From a virus: a stretch of DNA of 29,412 bases. The first letter of the stretch is position 1; each line of letters opens with the position of its first letter. The translations under genes were made by a program, and so were the position numbers. Below the pieces are notes generated by a model that was given only the letters and a program-made list of their open reading frames with translations, searched no databases and had not been told where the DNA came from. The stretch is taken from positions 1 through 29,412 of IMG/VR virus record IMGVR_UViG_3300017989_000342, one strand, 5' to 3'. Shown here piece by piece: positions 20,746 through 28,348 of this stretch.

Positions 20746-20922
20746 ATGAAATTTGTAATTTACAGAGACAAGAAAGGCGAATGGCGCTGGCATTTAAAAG
20801 CGCGAAATGGACGTATTGTTGCGGAGAGCGGCGAGGGCTATAAGAGTAAAGCGCATTGTAGAAAGATGGTTAAAAAGATTGAAATGGGTGCTTTTAGCGC
20901 TGAAATAGTGGAAAAATTATGA
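20746..20922 (+). CDS. YegP-like DUF1508 protein
   Basis: A 58-residue protein with the DUF1508 (YegP) pattern in full: FVIYRDKKGEWRWHLKARNG (3-22), then RIVAESGEGYKSKAHC (23-38) and a helix. A single copy of this strand-strand-helix unit is present; bacterial YegP has two tandem copies. The function of the family is not established. AAGGAG lies before the ATG, and the stop overlaps the next start (ATGA). The gene is strikingly richer in GC than its neighbours (many GCG and CGC codons), which may indicate recent acquisition. Confidence 0.8.
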   Translation: MKFVIYRDKKGEWRWHLKARNGRIVAESGEGYKSKAHCRKMVKKIEMGAFSAEIVEKL

Positions 20923-21251
20923 ATCAAATAATGAATGAAAATCCTAAAACTCTCCAAATGAAATTCGTTACCGGCGAACTTCAAGGCCTCCGTGAGGTTT
21001 TAAGTTATCTTTGGGATGGAGAACAAGAAGCTTTTAATGCTCTACTATTTATTAAATCTAACTATAAGCAATGGCCTGATATGATTAAATGGCTTAAAGA
21101 TAATCGAATCAAAGGTAAAAAATTAGTTGAGCTTATGCAAAATGAATCACCTGATGGAAAAGGATATCATTTAGGTGCTACTAAAATTATCTCTATGATG
21201 GAAGGATTAAAATTTAGAGAAAGAATGATTAAAGCAAATGAGTTAATGTGA
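20919..21251 (+). CDS. Hypothetical early protein
   Basis: A 110-residue helical protein (LQMKFVTGELQGLREVLSYL, FNALLFIKSNYKQWPDMIKW, ATKIISMMEGLKFRERM). No catalytic or binding motif is evident and no family is recognised. The start overlaps the stop of the YegP-like gene by four bases, and its own stop overlaps the next ATG by one, so these genes form a coupled series. The local GC content returns to the AT-rich level here, unlike the previous gene. Confidence 0.6.
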   Translation: MNQIMNENPKTLQMKFVTGELQGLREVLSYLWDGEQEAFNALLFIKSNYKQWPDMIKWLKDNRIKGKKLVELMQNESPDGKGYHLGATKIISMMEGLKFRERMIKANELM

Positions 21252-21580
21252 TGAACAAATTAATTTTAAAACCGCTAATTAAAAAGAATGATGGAAGATT
21301 TTGTAAAATAGATTTCTATTGCAAGTACCCATACAAAACCACGATGAATCGAGAAGAGATTAAAGAGCATTTAGAGGATGGCTGGGAAATTAAAATAGAT
21401 ATGTCAGCGGTGGGGAAATCTATTAATTATAAATCATTAAAGATTACTGAATATGATGTTTATATGAGATTACTTACTACTTTTGAAAAAAGAATAAAAG
21501 AAGGTGATACTCAATTTTTAAATAGAATTATTAGAAATGGTGGGTTTATTAATTATATAAATAAATTGGAGAAGAAATGA
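21251..21580 (+). CDS. Hypothetical early protein
   Basis: A 109-residue basic protein. I use the ATG at 21251 (TGATG overlap with the preceding stop) and not the GTG three bases upstream. It starts with beta-like segments (LILKPLIKKNDGRFCKIDFY), then NREEIKEHLEDGWEIKIDM and a helical C-terminus (MRLLTTFEKRIKEG, FLNRIIRNGGFINYINKL). No family recognised. It belongs to the unbroken early operon and ends with an overlap of four bases with the zinc-ribbon gene. Confidence 0.6.
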   Translation: MNKLILKPLIKKNDGRFCKIDFYCKYPYKTTMNREEIKEHLEDGWEIKIDMSAVGKSINYKSLKITEYDVYMRLLTTFEKRIKEGDTQFLNRIIRNGGFINYINKLEKK

Positions 21581-21873
21581 AAACGAAATGCATTCATTGT
21601 GAACATGTGTACGCTTTAGATCAAAATAATAAATGCCCTTCTTGTGGAAAACAAGGAGGATATTTACAGGAACCTAAATTAAAAAAGATAGGTGATTTAG
21701 ATATTCATTTGGAAGATGTTTTAATTCATACTAAAAGCGCTAATGAATATCAGGTAAAAGAAATACAGTCATCAGGTATTGTTGCGGTAATTATTAGAAC
21801 TATTTTTCCACATTTAACAGGCAAAAGAGCATATATTTCAAATGTTAATATTAATGAATATGAGGTAAAATAG
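21577..21873 (+). CDS. Zinc-ribbon protein
   Basis: A 98-residue protein with an N-terminal zinc ribbon, KCIHCEHVY (Cys5, Cys8) and KCPSCGKQG (Cys20, Cys23), followed by a beta-rich domain (GDLDIHLEDVLIHTKSA, GIVAVIIRTIFPH). Such small zinc-ribbon proteins commonly bind nucleic acid or act as adaptors to host polymerases. The start ATGA overlaps the previous stop, and the next gene begins immediately after its stop. No specific family is identified. Confidence 0.65.
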   Translation: MKTKCIHCEHVYALDQNNKCPSCGKQGGYLQEPKLKKIGDLDIHLEDVLIHTKSANEYQVKEIQSSGIVAVIIRTIFPHLTGKRAYISNVNINEYEVK

Positions 21874-22137
21874 ATGAATCAAATTAATAATATCCAAAGA
21901 ATATTAAATAAAGATAAATCTGAAGCAGATAATAATATTTCTCATTTTACTATTGAGGAAAAATGTTCGGCCATAGCTAATTGGTATCAATGTTCTGAAA
22001 TTAAATTTGATATGTCTTTTGTAAATTCTGTTCATGATCATTTTATAAGATTTGGGAAATGTTCTGAAAAGCAAATATATGCAGTAGATAAAATTATAAA
22101 TAAATTTAAAATTGATGTTGATAGGTGGGTATTATGA
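21874..22137 (+). CDS. Hypothetical early protein with FxxxGxxSxKQ motif
   Basis: An 87-residue helical protein. The last 40 residues (FVNSVHDHFIRFGKCSEKQI, then DKIINKF) match a small domain seen in phage replication-region proteins and at the ends of some phage enzymes, in which a helix is followed by G-x-x-S/T-x-K-Q and a second helix. It may mediate binding to a replication partner. The first 40 residues are helical and polar. It begins immediately after the zinc-ribbon gene stop and overlaps the next start (ATGA). Confidence 0.55.
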   Translation: MNQINNIQRILNKDKSEADNNISHFTIEEKCSAIANWYQCSEIKFDMSFVNSVHDHFIRFGKCSEKQIYAVDKIINKFKIDVDRWVL

Positions 22138-22358
22138 TTACTGTATTCAGTATAGAAATAATAGATTTAAAAACCCATAAAAAAGAGCACATATATACGT
22201 CGAATAAAAAGGAAGCAGATCAGGCAGTTATAGCTGCCTTATTTATGGATGAGGTATCTATTATTTATAAAAAAGAGAAAGTACATGAAGATTATTATAA
22301 ATCAGAGCTAAGGCGTAGAGCTAAGCAATTTGAAAATGATATTATTGAGGGATTATGA
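22134..22358 (+). CDS. Hypothetical early protein
   Basis: A 74-residue protein. I use the ATG at 22134 (ATGA overlap with the previous stop, AGGTGGG ahead) rather than the GTG nine bases upstream. The start ITVFSIEIIDLKTHKKEHIY reads as a beta hairpin, followed by a helix (NKKEADQAVIAALFMD), a strand and a basic C-terminal helix (YKSELRRRAKQFENDIIEG). No family recognised. The alpha-beta order is common in small phage proteins that interfere with host enzymes, but that is not shown here. Confidence 0.5.
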   Translation: MITVFSIEIIDLKTHKKEHIYTSNKKEADQAVIAALFMDEVSIIYKKEKVHEDYYKSELRRRAKQFENDIIEGL

Positions 22359-22480
22359 TGAAAAATATATTTAAATTTATAATAAAAAGTGGAGTTTATT
22401 TTTTGATCATACCTGTAAGGTTATGGTTAAGATTTGCTAAAATATTTGACTTACATATGAAGATAGAAATTAATTCATAA
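22355..22480 (+). CDS. Tiny membrane protein
   Basis: A 41-residue basic, hydrophobic protein (MMKNIFKFIIKSGVYFLIIP...). One membrane segment spans about residues 12-25, and basic residues flank it on both sides. It overlaps the previous stop by four bases (ATGA), with GAGG ahead of it, and is followed by a 13-base gap before the helicase gene. Function unknown; a role at the inner membrane is likely from composition only. Confidence 0.45.
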   Translation: MMKNIFKFIIKSGVYFLIIPVRLWLRFAKIFDLHMKIEINS

Positions 22481-22493
22481 TAGTAGAGAATAA

Positions 22494-23990
22494 ATGACCA
22501 TTACACTAAGGGATTATCAAATTGAAGCACATGAAGGGATGATTAAGCATTTTAAGCTTAATCAGAAAGTGCTTCTTTGGGTTATGGCCGGTGGAGGTAA
22601 ATCAATTACTGCAGGATCATTTATAGCTAAATATCATCAATTTTATAAATTTGTTTTAATAGTTAGAAAAAGGAATTTAGTAGAGCAGTTAGCAGAAGAT
22701 GCCCTTGATACTTTTGATTTAGATTATTCAATCTTTATGGCCGGACATGAGAAAATGGATTTAAATAAATCTATTCAAGTCTGTTCAAAAGATACAATGG
22801 ATGCCAGGGATTATTTACCTTTTGAGGGAGAAGATAATGTTGTTGTAATGGTTGATGAATGTGATGAATTTCCTGATTATCAAAAAGAAATTATTGAGAG
22901 ATATTCTGCTAGTAGCAGATTTTTTTATTTTGGAATGACTGCAACGCCTTTTAATGGTCTAGATCACTTCGATGTAGTATTAAACCCCATAAGCGCTAGA
23001 GGATTATTGAAAAAGGGAATTCTAGTGCCTTTTGATTATATAATACCAAAGCAGTTAAATTTTAAAGATGTGGAAGTAGTTGACGGTGCTTTTAAAACAA
23101 CTGATATAATTAGAAAATTAGACCATCCAAAGGCCATTGCTGAGAGCTTTGAGTCATGGTTATGTTTCGGAGATAATCGCCAAACACTGATATTTTGTAT
23201 TAATAAAGAGCATTCAAAAAGAGTTGTCGAATATATTAATAATTACTATGGAAAAGAAATGGCGATCCATTGTGATGCTGATACTCCAAAAGAGGAAAGA
23301 AAAAGTGCTATTGATAAATTTCGTAGAGGTACTATTAGGTTTTTATCTAATATCCGCCTTTTTACTCGTGGAACTAATATCGTGGAAATAGGATGTATAT
23401 GGGATAATGCTTGCACATTATCACTAAACAATCACATACAAAAACTAGGAAGAGGATCTAGAAAAAATCCAATTTATAATAATTGTATTCTTATAGATGT
23501 AGCGAATAATCTCTTGAATAATGGGCATTTTTATCAAGAGAGAACTGTTGACCTAAAAAATAGTTACAAGAAAACTAAAACAGCCCTTGAGGTTCAACAG
23601 ATGAGAGTGTGTGAGTCGTGTTTTAGGGCAGCGGAACCTCAAGAATTTGGGGTTCATAATTGCTGCCCTTTTTGTGGATTTAAAAATAAACCCATAAAAA
23701 AGAAGAAGTTATCTGATTATGCTAAGAAAAAAATGTTTATGGAGACGGCTACTGAGGAGCAAATAGAGCAGAGAAATATGATAAATGAGTTTAAAAAGCT
23801 CTTGTGGAAGAAGATAAATTTAGGTAAAAGATATCCAAAGGATATCGCAAGAGAATATGCTCAGATGGATATGTTGAAAAAATATGGGATTGAAAAAGTA
23901 TTAAAAATAAGAAAATCAATTGGTTTAAAACAAGAGATTATTGATAAATATAAAAGACGTTATGAATATATACCATTAAACGGATTATAA
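22494..23990 (+). CDS. SF2 DNA helicase (DEAH/UvsW-like) with C-terminal zinc ribbon
   Basis: A 498-residue ATP-dependent helicase. Motifs in order: Q-motif region LRDYQIEA (5-12), Walker A MAGGGKSITA (31-40), DECD box (121-124), TATP (149-152), and in the second RecA fold LIFCINKEHS (232-241), LFTRGTNI (289-296) and motif VI LGRGSR (318-323). A zinc ribbon lies at 373-394 (CESC and CPFC), and a basic helical tail ends the protein. UvsW and RecG-like enzymes remodel forks and recombination intermediates, which fits the position beside a VRR-NUC nuclease and a DNA polymerase. The exact substrate is inferred. Confidence 0.85.
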   Translation: MTITLRDYQIEAHEGMIKHFKLNQKVLLWVMAGGGKSITAGSFIAKYHQFYKFVLIVRKRNLVEQLAEDALDTFDLDYSIFMAGHEKMDLNKSIQVCSKDTMDARDYLPFEGEDNVVVMVDECDEFPDYQKEIIERYSASSRFFYFGMTATPFNGLDHFDVVLNPISARGLLKKGILVPFDYIIPKQLNFKDVEVVDGAFKTTDIIRKLDHPKAIAESFESWLCFGDNRQTLIFCINKEHSKRVVEYINNYYGKEMAIHCDADTPKEERKSAIDKFRRGTIRFLSNIRLFTRGTNIVEIGCIWDNACTLSLNNHIQKLGRGSRKNPIYNNCILIDVANNLLNNGHFYQERTVDLKNSYKKTKTALEVQQMRVCESCFRAAEPQEFGVHNCCPFCGFKNKPIKKKKLSDYAKKKMFMETATEEQIEQRNMINEFKKLLWKKINLGKRYPKDIAREYAQMDMLKKYGIEKVLKIRKSIGLKQEIIDKYKRRYEYIPLNGL

Positions 23991-23991
23991 A

Positions 23992-24339
23992 ATGAAAAAA
24001 GGTTCAACTCTCCAACACCAAAATCTTGTTAAGGATTTCATGATAGCAGTATCAAAAGAGTTCCCTAATGTGATGATACTGCCGTATACCAATGGGATGT
24101 TTAGGGCGTTTGATAATCCTGATAGAATCATTAGAGCAGGTCAAAAAGGTGTAATGGATTTACTCGTATTAGGTAAAGGTTTTTACATATGGTTCGACGC
24201 TAAAACAGGTCATGCTCAATTTACAAAAGAGCAGCGAGCGTTTAGAGATAGATTAACTGAAATTAATGAATGGGGGGTAGCTTTTAAACTTTCCTCTATT
24301 GAATATGGGTTGAAAGTAATAAGAGAATTTCATGACTAA
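23992..24339 (+). CDS. VRR-NUC domain nuclease
   Basis: A 115-residue PD-(D/E)xK nuclease of the stand-alone phage VRR-NUC type. The catalytic region is QKGVMDLLVL (51-60, Asp56), then FYIWFDAKTG (64-73, with Asp69-Ala-Lys71 in place of the usual Glu-x-Lys) and QFTKEQRAF (76-84). Such enzymes are predicted to cut branched DNA such as Holliday junctions or flaps, and often lie beside SF2 helicases in phage replication modules, as here (two bases between them). The Asp for Glu change in the active site is conservative. Confidence 0.85.
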   Translation: MKKGSTLQHQNLVKDFMIAVSKEFPNVMILPYTNGMFRAFDNPDRIIRAGQKGVMDLLVLGKGFYIWFDAKTGHAQFTKEQRAFRDRLTEINEWGVAFKLSSIEYGLKVIREFHD

Positions 24340-24826
24340 AAAACCATTTGATATAGCATGTGAGGATGCGGAAAAATTTGCTAATGAAAGGTTAGCGGAG
24401 CAAAAAAGATTAGCTCCGTTTTTAAATAGGAATCTTTTTCAAATATACAATATAGATAATAAGATTAAAGAGTTAGAAAAAGTTAAACAAGAAAAGTTAG
24501 AAAAATTAGGTGAACTAATGGATTTAGCTATGGTAAATACTCATTCACTTAAAAATGGATTTACTGTTAAACCTGATAATAAAAGAAAAGTAATTGTAAA
24601 AGATATAGCTAAATTTATGGCATGGCTTAAGGTCAATAAAAAACCTCAGGAGGTATTTGATTTTTTTAAAGATGCTATGAAAATATCCGCTTTAAAATCA
24701 TTTTGTGAAAAAGAAGCTAATGATCAAAGAATAAAAGGGATAATGAATCCTGAAATTGATGGGGTTGAATTTGGAGAAATTACTTATAGAAGATTAACAA
24801 CTTATATGAAAAAGGAGAAGAAGTGA
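24332..24826 (+). CDS. Helical phage protein (Gam-like layout), function uncertain
   Basis: A 164-residue protein. A coiled-coil-like N-terminal half (about 10-70, with IDNKIKELEKVKQEKLEKL) is followed by a compact domain: LKNGFTVKPDNKRKVIVKDI, FMAWLKVNKKPQEVF, LKSFCEKE and a final GEITYRRLTTYMK strand. A long helical hairpin and a small alpha-beta domain is the layout of Mu Gam-like host nuclease inhibitors, and position beside nuclease and helicase genes would suit this. The similarity is structural impression only; it could equally be an unrelated replication accessory protein. Overlap with the previous gene is 8 bases. Confidence 0.45.
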   Translation: MTKKPFDIACEDAEKFANERLAEQKRLAPFLNRNLFQIYNIDNKIKELEKVKQEKLEKLGELMDLAMVNTHSLKNGFTVKPDNKRKVIVKDIAKFMAWLKVNKKPQEVFDFFKDAMKISALKSFCEKEANDQRIKGIMNPEIDGVEFGEITYRRLTTYMKKEKK

Positions 24827-24903
24827 ATAGCAATAAATTAAGGAAGAAAAAGAAAAGAAGAAAAAAGATCGCACAAAAATCAAAACGTATTAACCGAAAA
24901 TAA
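24823..24903 (+). CDS. 26-residue extremely basic peptide
   Basis: A short ORF starting with GTG that overlaps the previous stop (GTGA), with AAAGGAGAA immediately ahead. Fifteen of the 26 residues are K or R and there is no acidic residue (MNSNKLRKKKKRRKKI...). The next gene follows after 11 bases with its own site. The strong ribosome binding site and coupling suggest it is translated. The composition implies nucleic acid binding, for example to DNA or rRNA. It is too short for any family assignment. Confidence 0.5.
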   Translation: MNSNKLRKKKKRRKKIAQKSKRINRK

Positions 24904-24914
24904 GGAGAAAGGGA

Positions 24915-25223
24915 ATGAGCGAAGAACAAAAAGAATTATTCAACAACGAAAATCAACAAGAAGGAACTATAATTTTAGATCCTGAAATGAAAGCAAAAGT
25001 AGAAAAGAAAAGAGAAGAAGAAAAAGCTAAACAAGAAAAAATGAAATTAATAAATGAATTAATGAAAGAGACATTAACTAATTTAGAAGAAAAAGCAGGA
25101 CTTAAAATTTATGTAGCCGCTTATCAACCTGAATTAGATGAAGTAGGAGTATGGAAATCTAAAAATTTAAATTTTATTGAGGAAGTAGGATTATCAAAAA
25201 TAATTGATGGCCAATTTAACTAG
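24915..25223 (+). CDS. Hypothetical early protein
   Basis: A 102-residue acidic/charged protein. Residues 1-25 are polar and Q/E/N-rich, 26-65 are a charged helix (KVEKKREEEKAKQEKMKLIN), and the C-terminal part (LKIYVAAYQPELDEVGVWKS) is likely a small beta domain ending in EEVGLSKIIDG. An AAGGAGAAAGGG stretch serves as the ribosome binding site. It lies immediately before the possible ssDNA-binding protein gene. No family recognised. Confidence 0.55.
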   Translation: MSEEQKELFNNENQQEGTIILDPEMKAKVEKKREEEKAKQEKMKLINELMKETLTNLEEKAGLKIYVAAYQPELDEVGVWKSKNLNFIEEVGLSKIIDGQFN

Positions 25224-25233
25224 GAGAAAAGAG

Positions 25234-26094
25234 ATGGCAAAAAAACAAAGTAAAGAAGTTGCATTAAAAGAGGCAACATTAAGTTCAACTGCTATGGCAA
25301 AATTTGCTAATTATACTGATAAGGAAATGGCAGCTTTCAATGATATATCTTTGGATGTAGCAGATAATAATGAGTTGTTTCAAAATGATATTTTGATTCC
25401 TAAAGTATGGTTGATTCAGGCCATGAGTGAGCTTAGAAAACAAAAGAAAGCAGATGAAGGAGATTTTGTTGATTCTCAAACTGCTGAAATCTTAGCTTCT
25501 GAAGGCGAAACTCTTCAATTTGTTGTGCTTAAAACATTTAAAAGATGGCATACCTTTAAGCTTGTAGCTAATGATAAAAAAGAATTTGTATCAAGTGAAA
25601 TTATGGTATTCGGTAAAAATCATGATCTTCCTTATGAAGAGACTGTAGAGGGCGATAAACTTGTTAGAAGACAAGTAATTAGTGCTTATGTCCTTTTAGA
25701 AAAAGATGCTGTATTAGGTGTTAATAAGCCTTATATTATTGATTTCGCTAGTTCATCTAAAAGAGCAGGCAGAATGCTTATATCAGATATTAAAACGCTC
25801 AATACGCCGACTCCTGATCGCCCAGGTCTACCTTGTTTTGTAGGTTACTTTAAAATGACTGCAAACGAAGAGAACTTTTCTGAAGGTTCTGCTTATGTTA
25901 AACATGTACAATTTGGTGGATATTTACCTAAAACATCTATGCCATTTTTAGCAGATTGTAGAAGACAACTAGATGTAATGGAGTCACAAATTGAAATTGA
26001 TGATTCTGATGTTATCGAGTCAACTTCGGCAACTAAAAAGAAAACTAGTACTAAAGTAGGTAAAAAAGCTGATTCAACTGAAGCGAGGATATAA
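25234..26094 (+). CDS. Replication-module protein, possibly ssDNA-binding
   Basis: A 286-residue protein. I start at the ATG at 25234 (AGGAG 8 bases ahead), not at an in-frame codon 30 bases upstream. The central region is beta-rich: LIPKVWLIQAMSELRKQKKA, then LQFVVLKTFKRWHTFKLV, VISAYVLLEKDAV, PYIIDFASSS and YFKMTANEENFSEG. A polar, lysine- and serine-rich tail (about 255-286) follows. Proteins with this layout often lie just before the family A polymerase in phages, and an OB-fold ssDNA-binding role has been proposed for similar ones. There is no acidic C-terminal tail as in T7 gp2.5, so the call stays tentative. Confidence 0.45.
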   Translation: MAKKQSKEVALKEATLSSTAMAKFANYTDKEMAAFNDISLDVADNNELFQNDILIPKVWLIQAMSELRKQKKADEGDFVDSQTAEILASEGETLQFVVLKTFKRWHTFKLVANDKKEFVSSEIMVFGKNHDLPYEETVEGDKLVRRQVISAYVLLEKDAVLGVNKPYIIDFASSSKRAGRMLISDIKTLNTPTPDRPGLPCFVGYFKMTANEENFSEGSAYVKHVQFGGYLPKTSMPFLADCRRQLDVMESQIEIDDSDVIESTSATKKKTSTKVGKKADSTEARI

Positions 26095-26306
26095 TGCGAA
26101 GAGGAGCTAGAATTAACATTCCTAAAGAAAAAACTCGTAAAGCACTCTATGCTAAAAAATGTGATGTAAAAATAATAGAAAAAATTGACAATATCACAGA
26201 AAAAACAGGCGTAGCAAAATGGGTTGTGATAGAGAGTATTTTAGCTACTTCTTTAGGAATTAAAACAAACAACAAACTAGATTTGAAAAAATGGCTAAAA
26301 ATTTAA
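26094..26306 (+). CDS. Small RHH/HTH-like protein
   Basis: A 70-residue very basic protein starting on the last base of the previous stop (TAATG). The N-terminal half is lysine/arginine-rich (RRGARINIPKEKTRKALYAK). The rest (VKIIEKIDNITEKTGVAKWV, VIESILATSLGI) has the spacing of a ribbon-helix-helix or small helix-turn-helix protein: a helix, a G-x-x-K turn and a second hydrophobic helix. It would bind DNA, possibly as repressor or as polymerase partner. The 3' end overlaps the polymerase start by 16 bases. No family recognised with confidence. Confidence 0.5.
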   Translation: MRRGARINIPKEKTRKALYAKKCDVKIIEKIDNITEKTGVAKWVVIESILATSLGIKTNNKLDLKKWLKI

Positions 26307-28348
26307 TTAACAATTTAAAAGATTTGAGAGAGGCCGTTCATGAATTAAAACAACATGAACGGCTTTCTTCAGATACTGAAACTTACGGGCCGTCGGGAGT
26401 AGGCGGCCTTTATCCTTTCCATGGAAGTAGAGCTTTTTCTATCATTTTTGCTACAAAAACTGATGAATTTTATTTTAATTTTAATAAAGATGGAATCCAT
26501 AAAAGGCATAAACATGAGTTGCAAACTATTTTCGATGATCCTAATAGGGTTATATTTTTTATCAATGCTCTCTTTGATGCTACAATATTGCATTTTGATG
26601 GAATAGAAATTAAATCAAGAATAGTCGATGGCCCTAGTATTGCAAGAATTGAATACAATAAGCATGGTAAAAATCCCTGGGATAAAGAAAGTTTTTTATC
26701 TCTTGAGTATTTAGCAAATTATTATGAAGTACAGCAAAAAATTGATGCTGTTAAAAAATATATAAAAGAAAATAATCTCTATGATGAAAAAAGAGATATT
26801 TTTAATGGTAAGCTGATCCCTTTATATAATAAAGTTCCCCTCGATTTAATGTTTGAATATGGGTGCGGAGATGTTAGATCAACTTTTGATGTCTGTACAA
26901 AGATAATTAAATGCATAAATTTCAAAGATAAAAATTATGAAGAGCATAGGGGTGATACTCCTCCAATGATAGAGATAGCTAAAAACGAAATATTGCTTAC
27001 TAGCGTTTTAGTAGATATGAAAATAAAAGGTATTCGTTTGTGGACTGATTACATTCAAAAAGCTATCGCACATGAATCAAAAATATCGAAAGCACTTCAT
27101 ACCGAAATTTCCCTACTTACAGGAGGAATAAACCTTAATAGTGGAAAACAAGTAGCAGAATATTTAATCTCCAAAGGCGTTGAGGTTCCTAGAAAAGCTC
27201 CTACTGATCACGCAATTAGTATGATGGATAAATGGCTTGAAAAGCACGATATATTGGTTGATCAAATGTATCGTGCTAAAACTGATCGACAAAAACTCTC
27301 CTTAAAAAATAAAGCACTCCAAGCAGAAGAAAAAATTAATACTTATCGTCAAGGTAACTACATAACTGATAAAAAAACATTAGCTAAACTAATGCAAAAA
27401 TATCCTAATTTAGATTTCCTATCTAAGATAACTAAAGCAAAAGAAGCGGATAAAAAAATTGGAACTTATTACGAAAATTTTATGCTTTTAAAGGATGAAA
27501 AAAATATTATTCATTGTGGATTAAATCAAGAAGCTACAAAAACAGGGAGATTTAGTTCTAACTCTCCGAATCTTCAAAATCTACATAAAGAAGAATGGGA
27601 TAAATCAAAAGATCAATTTTTAATTAGAAAATCTTTTATAGCAGATGAAGGGTATAGATTATTTTTTGCAGATTATTCTCAACAAGAAATGATTGTTATG
27701 CTTGATCAAGCAGGGGAAATGAGTGTTATTGAAAAGCTTTTATCAGGAGAATATAAAGATTTTTATTTAGCTACTGCCTCAGTTTTAAAAGATATTTTAA
27801 ACGTAGAAATATCAAGAAAAGAAGCAAAAGCAATGGCCTTAGGTCTAGCTTATGGTCAGGGAAAAAATTTATTAGCTAAATCTTTAAATAAAACTCCTGA
27901 TGAAGCAGCAGAATTTAAAGCTGCATTCTTTAATGCGTTACCTAAACTTAAAAAATTTGCTAGAAAATTGGAAAATCAAGTTAAATGGTATGGGAAAATT
28001 CATAATGCATTTGGGCGTGTTATGTATCTTGATAAAGAAGAATCATATAAGGCGCTTAATGGATACGTACAAGGAACCTCAGCGGATATTACGAAAACGG
28101 CCATGATAGCAATTCACAAAGGGTTTAAAGAGGCAAATTTAGAGTCTAGGCTTGCTTTATGCATTCATGATGAAACTGCGTGTAATATAAAAATCGGAGA
28201 AGAAGATAAAGCTATTCCTATTATTAGAAAAGCAATGATAGAGGCGTACCCATATAAACATATCCCATTAAAAGTTGATTTTGAATTTTCTGAAATTAAT
28301 GATTATGGGGTTTCTAGTTGGGGGGAAAAACAGGAATATGAATTATGA
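26291..28348 (+). CDS. polA: Family A DNA polymerase (exonuclease plus polymerase)
   Basis: A 685-residue replicative polymerase. The 3'-5' exonuclease domain has Exo I SSDTET (Asp28, Glu30), Exo II NALFDA (Asn92, Asp96) and Exo III EYGCGD (Tyr190, Asp194). The polymerase domain has TGRFSSNSPNLQN (418-430), motif A FADYSQQEM (Asp461), motif B RKEAKAMALGLAYG (509-522) and motif C IHDE (625-628). There is no 5'-3' nuclease domain. At the site equivalent to Phe762 of E. coli Pol I this enzyme has Leu517. A 300-390 helical stretch is charged. All catalytic carboxylates are present, so the enzyme should be active. Confidence 0.93.
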   Translation: MAKNLINNLKDLREAVHELKQHERLSSDTETYGPSGVGGLYPFHGSRAFSIIFATKTDEFYFNFNKDGIHKRHKHELQTIFDDPNRVIFFINALFDATILHFDGIEIKSRIVDGPSIARIEYNKHGKNPWDKESFLSLEYLANYYEVQQKIDAVKKYIKENNLYDEKRDIFNGKLIPLYNKVPLDLMFEYGCGDVRSTFDVCTKIIKCINFKDKNYEEHRGDTPPMIEIAKNEILLTSVLVDMKIKGIRLWTDYIQKAIAHESKISKALHTEISLLTGGINLNSGKQVAEYLISKGVEVPRKAPTDHAISMMDKWLEKHDILVDQMYRAKTDRQKLSLKNKALQAEEKINTYRQGNYITDKKTLAKLMQKYPNLDFLSKITKAKEADKKIGTYYENFMLLKDEKNIIHCGLNQEATKTGRFSSNSPNLQNLHKEEWDKSKDQFLIRKSFIADEGYRLFFADYSQQEMIVMLDQAGEMSVIEKLLSGEYKDFYLATASVLKDILNVEISRKEAKAMALGLAYGQGKNLLAKSLNKTPDEAAEFKAAFFNALPKLKKFARKLENQVKWYGKIHNAFGRVMYLDKEESYKALNGYVQGTSADITKTAMIAIHKGFKEANLESRLALCIHDETACNIKIGEEDKAIPIIRKAMIEAYPYKHIPLKVDFEFSEINDYGVSSWGEKQEYEL

